Below the pieces are notes generated by a model. It made no database searches. It was given only the letters and a program-made list of their open reading frames with translations, and had not been told where the DNA came from. Positions 32,073-40,997 of a stretch of 64,000 nucleotides of DNA are shown piece after piece (the first letter of the stretch is position 1; every line of letters begins with the position of its first letter). The DNA is taken from NCBI RefSeq assembly GCF_016917755.1, contig NZ_CP070326.1, positions 4,712,001 to 4,776,000 on the forward strand. The letters run 5' to 3'. This DNA comes from Streptomyces noursei. GTDB lineage: Bacteria; Actinomycetota; Actinomycetes; Streptomycetales; Streptomycetaceae. The position numbers and the translations under genes are program-made.

Positions 32073-33266
32073 TTAGCCCTTGACGCAGACGACCTGCTTG
32101 AGCATGGCGACGACCTCCACGAGGTCCCGCTGCTGCTCCATGACCTTCTCGATCGGCTTGTAGGCGCCGGGGATCTCGTCGACGACGCCGGAGTCCTTGC
32201 GGCACTCCACGCCCCGCGTCTGCTCCTCCAGATCGCGCGTGGAGAAGCGCTTCTTCGCGGCGTTCCGGCTCATCTTGCGGCCGGCGCCGTGCGAGGCGGA
32301 GTTGAAGGACGCCTCGTTCCCCAGGCCCCGGACGATGTACGAGCCGGTGCCCATCGAGCCCGGGATGATCCCGTAGTCGCCGCCGCCGGCCCGGATCGCT
32401 CCCTTACGGGTCACCAGCAGCTCCACGCCCTCGTAGGTCTCCTCCGCCACGTAGTTGTGGTGGCAGGAGATCACCGGCTCGAAGACCGGCCGGGCCTTGT
32501 GGAATTCCTTGCGGACGACGTCCTGGTACAGGGCCATCATCACGTCCCGGTTGTGCCGGGCGTACTCCTGCGCCCAGAAGAGGTCGTTGCGGTACGCCGC
32601 CATCTGCGGGGTGTCCGCGATGAAGACGGCGAGGTCGCGGTCGACCAACCCCTGGTTGTGCGGCAGCTTCCGGGCCTGCTCGATGTGGTACTCGGCGAGC
32701 TCCTTGCCGATGTTGCGGGAGCCGGAGTGCAGCATCAGCCAGACCGAGCCGGTCTCGTCGAGGCAGAACTCGATGAAGTGGTTGCCGGACCCCAGCGAAC
32801 CCATCTGCTTGGCGGCCCGCTCGTGCCGGAACTTGACCGCCTCGGCCACCCCGTCGAAGCGGCCCCAGAAGTCGTCCCAGCCGGCGGCGGGGAAGCCGTG
32901 GATCCGGCGCGGGTCCACGGGGTCGTCGTGCATCCCCCGGCCGACCGGAATCGCCTGCTCGATGCGGGAGCGCAGACGGGAGAGGTCGGCGGGCAGGTCG
33001 TCGGCGGTGAGCGAGGTCTTGACCGCGCTCATGCCGCAGCCGATGTCCACGCCGACGGCGGCCGGACAGACCGCCCCGCGCATCGCGATGACCGAGCCGA
33101 CGGTGGCCCCCTTGCCGAAATGCACGTCCGGCATCACGGCCAACCCCTGGATCCACGGAAGCGTGGCGACATTGCGCAGCTGCTGCATCGCGACGCCCTC
33201 GACCGTGGCCGGGTCGGCCCACATCCGGATCGGCACCTGGGCGCCGGGCACTTCGGTGTACGACAT
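32073..33266 (-). CDS. rtcB: RtcB family RNA 3'-phosphate/5'-OH ligase
   Basis: A 397-residue RtcB. These enzymes join 2',3'-cyclic phosphate or 3'-phosphate RNA ends to 5'-OH ends with GTP and Mn2+. The metal-binding blocks are MPDVHFGKGATVGSV and VGVDIGCGMSAVK (Cys77). The guanylated histidine is in SASHGAGRKMSR. The ATG at 33266 gives the standard N-terminus and a full-length protein. No archease or RtcA gene is adjacent. It probably repairs broken tRNA or rRNA. Confidence 0.95.
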   Translation of the reverse strand: MSYTEVPGAQVPIRMWADPATVEGVAMQQLRNVATLPWIQGLAVMPDVHFGKGATVGSVIAMRGAVCPAAVGVDIGCGMSAVKTSLTADDLPADLSRLRSRIEQAIPVGRGMHDDPVDPRRIHGFPAAGWDDFWGRFDGVAEAVKFRHERAAKQMGSLGSGNHFIEFCLDETGSVWLMLHSGSRNIGKELAEYHIEQARKLPHNQGLVDRDLAVFIADTPQMAAYRNDLFWAQEYARHNRDVMMALYQDVVRKEFHKARPVFEPVISCHHNYVAEETYEGVELLVTRKGAIRAGGGDYGIIPGSMGTGSYIVRGLGNEASFNSASHGAGRKMSRNAAKKRFSTRDLEEQTRGVECRKDSGVVDEIPGAYKPIEKVMEQQRDLVEVVAMLKQVVCVKG

Positions 33267-33428
33267 ATCTAACCCATTCCCCCGGAAAACTGAAAAACGC
33301 AAAAGCCGGACAATACGCCTGATCATGGACGGCGAACCGGCGTTCACGGCGAGACGTGCGGTAGACATTGTGTCCACCTGCTGCCATCCGGCGGCAACCG
33401 CATTTCCGCAGGGAAGGAGCCGCGAACG

Positions 33429-34346
33429 ATGCCGCGCAAGTCGTTCGTACCCGGTGCCGCACTGCTGGTCACCGCGGCCCTGGCCGCCGGTCTCACCGGC
33501 TGCTCCAGCGGCTCCACCACCGGCACCGGCAGCAGCGACGGCAAGGGCGGCGACACCACCGCCGCCAGCCAGTCCGCCCAGCCCGGCCGCTACCAGACCC
33601 TGCCGGAGGCATGCGGCCTGCCCTCCCGCAGCACCCTGCGCGACATGCTGCCCGGCGACGGCCAGCCGCTGCCCCCGGCGGACGCACAGAAGATCTACGC
33701 CGGCCGGGCCGACGTCACCTACGACACCGATCGCCGGGTCGGCTGCCAGTGGACGCGGGAGACCACCGAGGGCACCCGCCACCTCACGCTCGACATCCAG
33801 CGCGTGGTCTCGTACAACGCCGCGGTCAGCGACGACGACCGGGCGCAGCAGATCTACCTCGGCAAGGAGCAGGCCGCCAAGATCCCGTCCGACGGCTCCG
33901 GCTCCCCCTCGGCCTCGGCCAGCCCGAAGGACCAGCCGAAGGGCAAGCCCACGGACCAGTCGAAGCCGACGGCCGGCGCCACGGGCCAGGGCGACGGCAA
34001 GGACGCCGACGCGGGCGGCAAGAAGACGGACGGCGACGCGACCAAGGCGACCCCGTCGGCCTCCCCGTCCGAGACGCCCTCCGACCCCGCCACGGGCCCC
34101 GGCAGCCCGCTCGCCCCGCGCGTCCTGGACGGCCTCGGCGACGCGGCCTTCCTCAACGACCAGCTGATCACCACGGACTCCGGCGTGCACCGCGACATCA
34201 CTGTGGTCTTTCGCACGTCGAACGTCATCGTGACGCTCACCTACGACCAGTGGTCCACCGACAAGACGCAGCTGCCGGAAAGCCAGGAACTGCAGGACAA
34301 GGCCCGTTCGTTGGCCGGCGAACTCGCCGACAGCCTCAGCGAATAG
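33429..34346 (+). CDS. DUF3558-like lipoprotein (long linker)
   Basis: A 305-residue exported lipoprotein with the lipobox LTGC and a Ser/Gly/Thr linker. Two parts carry the DUF3558-like fold: residues near 55-150 (PEACGLPSRSTLRDMLPG, GCQWTRETTEGTRHLTLDIQRV) and the end (FRTSNVIVTLTYDQW). A Pro/Ser/Lys-rich linker of about 80 residues separates them. The next gene encodes a shorter relative, so the pair probably arose by duplication. The role is unknown; it may act in cell-envelope sensing. Confidence 0.7.
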   Translation: MPRKSFVPGAALLVTAALAAGLTGCSSGSTTGTGSSDGKGGDTTAASQSAQPGRYQTLPEACGLPSRSTLRDMLPGDGQPLPPADAQKIYAGRADVTYDTDRRVGCQWTRETTEGTRHLTLDIQRVVSYNAAVSDDDRAQQIYLGKEQAAKIPSDGSGSPSASASPKDQPKGKPTDQSKPTAGATGQGDGKDADAGGKKTDGDATKATPSASPSETPSDPATGPGSPLAPRVLDGLGDAAFLNDQLITTDSGVHRDITVVFRTSNVIVTLTYDQWSTDKTQLPESQELQDKARSLAGELADSLSE

Positions 34347-34546
34347 GCCCGCTATGGGCCGACTTCCCGGAAAAGGAGAGATGCCCGAAAGTGCCCCATT
34401 CGCCCCACTTTTCAGTGGTGACGAACCGGGCAGCCGCCTCGCTCCGCCGCGTACCGTGCCCTAGGACCCGCCCCGACCACGGGACCGGGCCGCCACACGC
34501 CACAAGGGTCCGCACCGACTCGACGACGACGAACAGCGAAGGAACC

Positions 34547-35266
34547 ATGCACCGATCAGCCAAGCGACTCGCCGGCCTCCTCACCTGCGCAGCAGTACCG
34601 ATGCTGCTCGTCGCCGGGTGCTCCGGCTCGGACAGCAAGAGCTCCGGTGACAGCACTCCCTCCGGCTCGTCCAGCGCCGCCGCCAGCACCGCGCCGTCGC
34701 CGACCGTCGCCGCCGCGAAGTTCAAGAAGCTGCCGAACCCCTGCACGGCGTTCTCCAAGGACACCCTCGACAAGCTGCTGCCCAAGGTGAAGGACGCGGC
34801 CGGCGCGCAGGGCAAGTCCACCGACCCGACCGTCCGCGGCGCCTGCTCCTGGACCAGCTCGGACGAGCAGGGCGTCGACGGCACCCAGTTCCGCTGGCTG
34901 GACGTCGCCTTCCAGCGCTACGACTCCGACCCGACCGTCGGCTCGGGCGAGAAGCGCGCCACGGACTTCTACACCCAGCAGATCAACGACGCCAAGGGCA
35001 CCCAGGGCGCCAAGAAGGTCGCCACCGTGGCGACCGCGGGCACCGGCGACGCGGCCACCGCCATCACCTACGACATCGCGAAGGAGGGCAACGACTTCAA
35101 GAACACGACGATCGTTGCCCGCACCGCCAACATCGTCGTCACCGTCAACTACAACGGCGCGGGGATGGCCGGCGCCGACGACCCCAACGGCAACGACCTG
35201 CTGAAGGCCGCCCAGGCCGCCACCAAGGAAGCCGTCACCGCCGCCACCAAGGCCAACAACGCCTGA
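34547..35266 (+). CDS. DUF3558-like lipoprotein
   Basis: A 239-residue lipoprotein with the lipobox VAGC and a Ser/Thr/Ala linker. The mature part has NPCTAFSKDTLDKLLP, RGACSWTSS, and IVVTVNYNGAG, with the two conserved cysteines of the DUF3558 group. It follows the related gene at 33429 by 200 nt. GAAGG precedes the ATG. The family is surface-exposed and of unknown function in actinobacteria. Confidence 0.8.
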   Translation: MHRSAKRLAGLLTCAAVPMLLVAGCSGSDSKSSGDSTPSGSSSAAASTAPSPTVAAAKFKKLPNPCTAFSKDTLDKLLPKVKDAAGAQGKSTDPTVRGACSWTSSDEQGVDGTQFRWLDVAFQRYDSDPTVGSGEKRATDFYTQQINDAKGTQGAKKVATVATAGTGDAATAITYDIAKEGNDFKNTTIVARTANIVVTVNYNGAGMAGADDPNGNDLLKAAQAATKEAVTAATKANNA

Positions 35267-35336
35267 CCTCCCCGGGAACACCGGCCGGCGGCACCGCCCC
35301 GGCCCTCCCCGGCTCGGCGTGAACGGGTGTGCAACG

Positions 35337-35419
35337 CTAGGGCCTGTCCGGTGCATCAGGAGCGGATAGGCCGCGCCAGACGCCGCGGACCCGGTCCTGA
35401 TGCACCGGACAGGCCCTAG
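35337..35419. mobile_element. MITE-like palindromic element flanked by CTAG
   Basis: Perfect 25-nt inverted repeats (35337-35361 and 35395-35419) enclose 33 nt. If the outer CTAG is the target duplication, the element is 75 bp (35341-35415) and starts GGCCTGTCCGGTGCATCAGG. Ends of this type (GGCCTGTCCGGT) are known from IS5-group elements in Streptomyces. No transposase is inside. It could also work as a two-way terminator. Confidence 0.7.
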
Positions 35420-35454
35420 GGCCCCAATTCGCCGAGTCCGGGGAGGGACCGCGG

Positions 35455-36771
35455 GTGTCCGCGACACAGACCGCGCAGTTGACCCGTACGCACCGCGTCC
35501 TGATCGGCGTGGTCATCGCCGGCGCGGCCCTGATCGCGGCGATCGGCTTCACCGGCTCCTACGCGGCGGTCCGCGCCCTGGCCGAGAAGAAGGGCTTCGG
35601 CGCCTTCTCGGTCGTCTTCCCGATCGGCATCGACGCCGGCATCGTGGTCCTGCTCGCCCTGGACCTGCTGCTCACCTGGATCCGCATCCCGTTCCCGCTG
35701 CTGCGCCAGACCGCCTGGCTGCTGACCACCGCGACCATCGCGTTCAACGGGGCCGCCGCCTGGCCCGACGCGCTGGGCGTCGGGATGCACGCGGTCATCC
35801 CGGTGCTGTTCGTCGTCGCCGTGGAGGCCGCCCGGCACGCCGTCGGCCGGATCGCCGACCTCACCGCCGACCGGCACATGGAGGGCGTCCGGCTCGCCCG
35901 CTGGCTGCTGGCCTTCCCCTCCACCTTCCGGCTCTGGCGCCGGATGAAGCTGTGGGAACTGCGCTCCTACGAGCAGGTCATCCAGCTCGAACAGGACCGC
36001 CTCGTCTACCAGGCACGGCTGCGGGCCCGCTACGGGCGCGGCTGGCGGCGCCGGGCCCCGGTCGAGTCCCTGATGCCGCTGCGGCTGGCCCGCTACGGCG
36101 TCCCGCTGGCACAGACCGCGCCGGCCGGGCTGGCCGCGGCCGGCATCGACCTGCCGGCGGACCGGCCGCTCTCCCCCGCCTCTCCCCTTCCCGCGGGCCC
36201 GGAGGCCCTGCCGGCCGTCCCGGGCCCCCGCGCGGCCGCGGCCCCCATGCCGGCGGCCCCCGAGCCGACGCCGACGCGGGAACCGGAGCCGAAGCCGGAG
36301 CCGAAGCCGGAACCGGAACCCGTAGCGGAAGCTCCCGCACCCGCACCCGTTCCCGCGCCCGCTCGCGTGGAGGAAACCCCAGCCGAGGGCGAACGCCCCC
36401 ACCCCGCGCCCGAGTCGACCGTCCCGGTCGGACCGGGTCGACGACGCCCCCTGGGCACCGCGGGCGCCGCGCTCCCCCACGACGAGCCGGACGCCGACTT
36501 CCCGGACGCCGGCTTCCCCAGCGCCGGCTTCCCGGACGCCGGCCCCGCCGACGACGTGCCCCGGGACGAGAAGTACTTCGCCGCGTACCGCTCCTACGTG
36601 GCGGAGAAGAACGACTTCCCCGACTCCCGCCAATTCGGCCGCTATCTCCTGGAGTCCTACGGGTACCAGGGCCGCGACGGGGGCCCGCTCAGCGAGGGCT
36701 ATCTGCGCGGTTTCCTCCGCGACTTCCGCGCCCGCTTCCGGATGGAGATGGAGTCGGAACACATCCCGTAG
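35455..36771 (+). CDS. DUF2637 family membrane protein (Spd-like)
   Basis: A 438-residue protein. Residues 10-135 hold four helices of the DUF2637 domain (VLIGVVIAGAALIAAIGFTGSY, FPIGIDAGIVVLLALDLLL, AVIPVLFVVAVEAARHAV). A Pro/Glu/Lys-rich middle with 12-nt DNA repeats follows (EPKPEPKPEPEP), then DAGFP repeats, and a folded C-terminal part (KYFAAYRSYVAEKNDFPDSRQFGRYLLESYG). DUF2637 proteins are often encoded on Streptomyces integrative elements next to transfer genes, though chromosomal copies exist. The GTG at 35455 follows GGGAGGG. Confidence 0.8.
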   Translation: MSATQTAQLTRTHRVLIGVVIAGAALIAAIGFTGSYAAVRALAEKKGFGAFSVVFPIGIDAGIVVLLALDLLLTWIRIPFPLLRQTAWLLTTATIAFNGAAAWPDALGVGMHAVIPVLFVVAVEAARHAVGRIADLTADRHMEGVRLARWLLAFPSTFRLWRRMKLWELRSYEQVIQLEQDRLVYQARLRARYGRGWRRRAPVESLMPLRLARYGVPLAQTAPAGLAAAGIDLPADRPLSPASPLPAGPEALPAVPGPRAAAAPMPAAPEPTPTREPEPKPEPKPEPEPVAEAPAPAPVPAPARVEETPAEGERPHPAPESTVPVGPGRRRPLGTAGAALPHDEPDADFPDAGFPSAGFPDAGPADDVPRDEKYFAAYRSYVAEKNDFPDSRQFGRYLLESYGYQGRDGGPLSEGYLRGFLRDFRARFRMEMESEHIP

Positions 36772-36874
36772 GCGGAACACGCCCCCCGCTAGCCGGGCAC
36801 ACCCACGGGGCGGGCGGACGACGGCAATGGCAGCGAGCGCTCAACACCCCTGCCCTGTAACCCCGTTACACCGC

Positions 36875-36898
36875 TACGGCGTTACGGCGTTACGGCGT
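36875..36898. repeat. three tandem TACGGCGT octamers
   Basis: Three perfect head-to-tail copies of TACGGCGT overlap the 3' end of the small minus-strand gene and supply its TAA stop. Confidence 0.85.
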
Positions 36899-37106
36899 TA
36901 TGCCCCCGCTCCCTCTCCTCCTTGCGCTTGCGGTCCCACTCACCCCATGCGATCAGTGCGACGCCCGCGGCACAGATGCCGGCGTAGGCGGGCGACGGCA
37001 GGTGGCCGAAGTGCCGGATCACGCCCCAGGCACCGTCGAAGAAGACCTGCCCGATAAAGCCCAACGCGCCCTGGAGCATGACGATGAAGCCGATGATTCC
37101 CCTCAT
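36882..37106 (-). CDS. small membrane protein (74 aa)
   Basis: The protein has two hydrophobic helices (IIGFIVMLQGALGFIGQVFF and AYAGICAAGVALIAWGEW) joined by a short loop, and ends in a very charged tail (DRKRKEERERGHN). The size and layout are those of small Streptomyces membrane proteins of unknown role. It is encoded between the DUF2637 gene and lysS. The last codons lie in an octamer repeat, so the C-terminus may vary between strains. Confidence 0.65.
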   Translation of the reverse strand: MRGIIGFIVMLQGALGFIGQVFFDGAWGVIRHFGHLPSPAYAGICAAGVALIAWGEWDRKRKEERERGHNAVTP

Positions 37107-37222
37107 GCACCCAGCGTGACGGGTTCGGCCCCGGGGATCCTCCTCCCCGGGGCCGAACCCGTTCTCGCTCTTGAGTCGGAGAACCCTGCGTGGCTCTCCT
37201 CCTCGGTCAACCGGTCAGCCGG

Positions 37223-38947
37223 TCAACCGGCCAGCAGCTTGCGGACCCGGTCCGCGCCCACCGCGAGCAGCAGCGTGGGCAGCCGGGGGCCGGTGTCCCG
37301 GCCGACCAGGAGGTTGTAGAGCAGCGCGAAGAAGGCGCGCTGGGCGACCTTCAGCTCCGGCGTCGGCTTGGCCTCCGGGTCCAGGCCCGCCTGGACCTTC
37401 GGCACGCCGTAGACCAGGGTGGTCAGCCCGTCCAGCGACCAGTGGTCGTCCAGGCCGTCGAGCAGCAGCCGCAGCGCGCCGCGGGACTGGTCGTCCAGGG
37501 TGGCCAGCAGCTCGGTGTCGGGCTCCGCGCGGACGACGGTGCGCTGGTCGGCGGGGACCTGGGTGGTGATCCAGTGCTCCGCCTTGTCCAGCCGCGGCCG
37601 GGTCTCGTCCAGGGACGTGACCGGGTGCTCCGGGTCCAGGTCGGTCAGGATGCGCAGGGTCTGCTCGTCGTGGCCCGCGGTGATGTCCATGACGGAGGCC
37701 AGCGTGCGGTACGGCAGCGGGCGCGGCGTCCGCGGCAGTTCGCCGGCGGCGGTGCCGATGGCCCGGGTGTAGGCCGCGGCGTCCGCGGGCTGCGCGGTGC
37801 CGTCGGCGACCTTGGCCGCGAGCTTGTCCCACTCGTCGTAGAGCCGCTGGATCTCCTGGTCGAAGGCGATCTTGAAGGACTGGTTGGGCTTGCGGCGGGC
37901 GTACAGCCAGCGCAGCAGCGGCGCCTCCATGATCTTCAGCGCGTCGCCCGGGGTGGGCACGCCGCCCTTGGAGGAGGACATCTTCGCCATGCCGCTGATG
38001 CCGACGAAGGCGTACATCGGGCCGATCGGCTGGTCGGCGCCGAACACCTCGCGGACGATCTGGCCGCCGACGACGAACGACGAGCCGGGCGAGGAGTGGT
38101 CCACGCCGGACGGCTCGAAGATCACGCCCTCGTAGGCCCAGCGCATCGGCCAGTCGACCTTCCAGACCAGCTTGCCGTGGTCGAACTCGCGCAGTGCCAC
38201 GGTCTCGGAGTGGCCGCAGGCGACGCACTCGTAGGACATCTCCGTGGTCTCGTCGTCATAGCCGATGACCTTGGTGAAGTCCTTGTTGCAGACCGTGCAG
38301 TACGGCTTGTACGGGAAGTAGCCCGCACCGCCGGCGCTGCCGTCGTCCTCGGTGGCCGCGCCGGAGCCCTCGGCCGCCTCCAGCTCCGCTGCGTCCACCG
38401 GCTTCTGCTGCTGCTTCGGCTTGCCGGTCGCCTTGTCCTTGGTGCGGTAGCGGTCCAGGACGGCGTCGATGTCCTTGCGGTGCTTCATCGCGTGCAGGAT
38501 CTGCTCGCGGTAGGCGCCGGAGGTGTACTGGGCGGTCTGGCTGATGCCGTGGTACTCGACGCCCAGCTCCGCCAGGGACTCCTCCATGGCCGCCCTGAAG
38601 TGCTCGGCCCAGCTGGCGTACGGGCTGCCGGGCGGGGCGGGCACGGCGGTCAGCGGCTTGCCGATGTGTTCCTCCCAGGACGGGTCGATGCCGGCCGGGA
38701 CCTTGCGGTACCGGTCGTAGTCGTCCCAGCTCAGGACGTGCACGCAGGCGTGGCCGCGGCGGCGGACCTCGTCCGCGACCAGGTGCGGGGTCATCACCTC
38801 GCGGAGGTTGCCGAGGTGGATCGGGCCGGACGGGCTCAGGCCCGAGGCGACGACGACCGGTTTGCCGGGGGCGCGGCGCTCCGCCTCGGCAATGACCTCG
38901 TCCGCGAACCTGGAGACCCAGTCGGTCTCGGTGCTCTGCTGAGCCAC
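37223..38947 (-). CDS. lysS: lysine--tRNA ligase, class I
   Basis: A class I (archaeal-type) lysyl-tRNA synthetase of 574 residues. The HIGH-like motif is GPIHLGN at residues 41-47 and the KMSKS motif is KMSSSKG near residue 321. Two CxxC pairs (CTVC and CVAC) form a zinc site. A Lys/Gln-rich insert lies before the zinc region (KATGKPKQQQ). The GTG at 38947 has GGAAGGG before it. Class I LysRS is uncommon in bacteria but known in Streptomyces. The gene is divergent from argS. Confidence 0.95.
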   Translation of the reverse strand: MAQQSTETDWVSRFADEVIAEAERRAPGKPVVVASGLSPSGPIHLGNLREVMTPHLVADEVRRRGHACVHVLSWDDYDRYRKVPAGIDPSWEEHIGKPLTAVPAPPGSPYASWAEHFRAAMEESLAELGVEYHGISQTAQYTSGAYREQILHAMKHRKDIDAVLDRYRTKDKATGKPKQQQKPVDAAELEAAEGSGAATEDDGSAGGAGYFPYKPYCTVCNKDFTKVIGYDDETTEMSYECVACGHSETVALREFDHGKLVWKVDWPMRWAYEGVIFEPSGVDHSSPGSSFVVGGQIVREVFGADQPIGPMYAFVGISGMAKMSSSKGGVPTPGDALKIMEAPLLRWLYARRKPNQSFKIAFDQEIQRLYDEWDKLAAKVADGTAQPADAAAYTRAIGTAAGELPRTPRPLPYRTLASVMDITAGHDEQTLRILTDLDPEHPVTSLDETRPRLDKAEHWITTQVPADQRTVVRAEPDTELLATLDDQSRGALRLLLDGLDDHWSLDGLTTLVYGVPKVQAGLDPEAKPTPELKVAQRAFFALLYNLLVGRDTGPRLPTLLLAVGADRVRKLLAG

Positions 38948-39169
38948 GATCGGCCCTTCCTCTTCCTGGTGTCCTGGTGCTTCCACGATGCGCCCACGCG
39001 CGCCCACCGGCGCCGCGCTCCGTCTCCGCGTGGCGCGGGCGGGGCGGTCCCGGACGGACAAAAGCCTGACGGAGCCCATTGTCCCAGACGCCCGCCGCAC
39101 GGAAATTCCATGGTGGTGCCGTGGGATACTCAGGGCAAACCCTTTCCACCCCAACGGAACGGCAGTTCA

Positions 39170-40924
39170 ATGGCCTCGGTCACCTCCCTCGCAGCTACGG
39201 TCAACCAGCGCGTCGCGGACGCCCTCTCGGCAGCCCTGCCGGAGGCCGGCGCCGCGGACCCGCTGCTGCGACGCAGCGACCGGGCCGACTTCCAGGCCAA
39301 CGGCCTGCTCGCGCTGGCCAAGAAGCTGGGCGGCAACCCGCGGGAGCTGGCGGGCAAGGTCGTCGACGCGATCGGCGCCGACGGCCTGCTGAAGGACGTT
39401 GAGGTCTCCGGCCCCGGCTTCCTCAACATCACCGTCGCCGACACCGCGATCACCGGCACGCTCGCCGCGCGCGCCGCCGACGACCGGCTCGGCGTTCCGT
39501 ACGCCGACGCGCCGGGCACCACGATCATCGACTACGCGCAGCCGAACGTCGCCAAGGAGATGCACGTCGGCCACCTGCGGTCGGCGGTCATCGGCGACGC
39601 CCTGCGCAACATGCTGGACTTCACCGGCGAGAAGACCATCGGCCGCCACCACATCGGCGACTGGGGCACGCAGTTCGGCATGCTCATCCAGTACCTGATC
39701 GAGAACCCGGACCAGCTGGCCCCGGCCGCCGACATCGACGGCGAGCAGGCGATGAGCAATCTCAACCGGGTCTACAAGGCGTCGCGCGCGGTCTTCGACT
39801 CCGACGAGGAGTTCAAGGAGCGGGCCCGCAAGCGGGTCGTCGCCCTGCAGTCCGGCGACCGGCAGACGCTGGACCTGTGGCAGCGGTTCGTGGACGAGTC
39901 GAAGATCTACTTCTACTCGGTCTTCGAGAAGCTGGACATGGAGATCCGCGACGAGGAGATCGTCGGCGAGTCCGCGTACAACGACATGATGGCCGAGACG
40001 GCCCGGATGCTGGAGGAGTCGGGCGTCGCCGTCCGCTCCGAGGGCGCGCTGGTGGTCTTCTTCGACGACATCAAGGGCAAGGACGACAAGCCCGTTCCGC
40101 TGATCGTGCAGAAGGCGGACGGCGGCTTCGGCTACGCGGCGTCCGACCTGTCCGCGATCCGCAACCGCGTCTTCGACCTGCGGGCGACGACGCTGCTCTA
40201 CGTCGTCGACGTCCGCCAGTCGCTGCACTTCCGGATGGTCTTCGAGACGGCCCGCCGGGCCGGCTGGCTCAACGACGAGGTCAAGGCCCACAACATGGGC
40301 TACGGCACGGTGCTCGGCGCGGACGGCAAGCCGTTCAAGACGCGTGCGGGCGAGACGGTGCGCCTGGAGGACCTCCTCGACGAGGCGGTGCAGCGCGCCG
40401 CCGAGGTGGTGCGGGAGAAGGCGCAGGACCTCACCGAGGACGAGATCCAGGAGCGGGCCGCGCAGGTCGGCATCGGCGCGGTGAAGTACGCCGACCTGTC
40501 GACGTCGCCGAGCCGGGACTACAAGTTCGACCTGGACCAGATGGTCTCGCTCAACGGCGACACCTCCGTCTACCTCCAGTACGCCTACGCCCGGATCCAG
40601 TCGATCCTGCGCAAGGCCGGCGCGACCGCGCCGGCCGCCCACCTTGAGCTCGAACTCGCCCCGGCGGAGCGGGCGCTGGGCCTGCACCTGGACGCGTTCG
40701 GCGACACCGTCGCCGAGGCCGCGGCGGAGTACGCACCGCACAAGCTGGCCGCGTACCTCTACCAGCTGGCGTCGCTCTACACGACGTTCTACGACCAGTG
40801 CCCGGTCCTGAAGGCGGACACCCCGCAGCAGGTGGAGAACCGCCTCTTCCTGTGCGACCTGACCGCCCGCACCCTGCACCGGGGCATGGCACTGCTGGGC
40901 ATCCGGACGCCCGAGCGGCTGTAA
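39170..40924 (+). CDS. argS: arginine--tRNA ligase
   Basis: A class I synthetase of 584 residues. It has the N-terminal Add1 domain for tRNA D-loop recognition, the HIGH motif in NVAKEMHVGHLRSAVIGD, and the C-terminal helical anticodon-binding domain (YLYQLASLYTTFYDQCPVL). The KMSKS position reads FKTRAGETVRLEDLLDE, which is the usual relaxed form in ArgRS. The ATG at 39170 is the family start. Divergent promoters shared with lysS must lie in 38948-39169. Confidence 0.95.
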   Translation: MASVTSLAATVNQRVADALSAALPEAGAADPLLRRSDRADFQANGLLALAKKLGGNPRELAGKVVDAIGADGLLKDVEVSGPGFLNITVADTAITGTLAARAADDRLGVPYADAPGTTIIDYAQPNVAKEMHVGHLRSAVIGDALRNMLDFTGEKTIGRHHIGDWGTQFGMLIQYLIENPDQLAPAADIDGEQAMSNLNRVYKASRAVFDSDEEFKERARKRVVALQSGDRQTLDLWQRFVDESKIYFYSVFEKLDMEIRDEEIVGESAYNDMMAETARMLEESGVAVRSEGALVVFFDDIKGKDDKPVPLIVQKADGGFGYAASDLSAIRNRVFDLRATTLLYVVDVRQSLHFRMVFETARRAGWLNDEVKAHNMGYGTVLGADGKPFKTRAGETVRLEDLLDEAVQRAAEVVREKAQDLTEDEIQERAAQVGIGAVKYADLSTSPSRDYKFDLDQMVSLNGDTSVYLQYAYARIQSILRKAGATAPAAHLELELAPAERALGLHLDAFGDTVAEAAAEYAPHKLAAYLYQLASLYTTFYDQCPVLKADTPQQVENRLFLCDLTARTLHRGMALLGIRTPERL

Positions 40925-40948
40925 GGACGTGGCCTAGGACCGCATGCA

Positions 40949-40980
40949 CGAGCCCCCCGCATCCGGCTGCGGGGGGCTCG
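40949..40980. terminator. argS / Uma2 bidirectional terminator
   Basis: A perfect 13-bp stem CGAGCCCCCCGCA (40949-40961) pairs with 40968-40980, with a 6-nt loop. It is between the convergent argS and Uma2 genes. Confidence 0.85.
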
Positions 40981-40997
40981 GCGCTGTTCAGGGTCGT

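Noticed and set aside
36270..36335. 12-nt repeats coding EPKPEPKP in the DUF2637 gene, considered as a CRISPR-like array
   Set aside because: Repeats are contiguous with no spacers and encode a Pro-rich linker.
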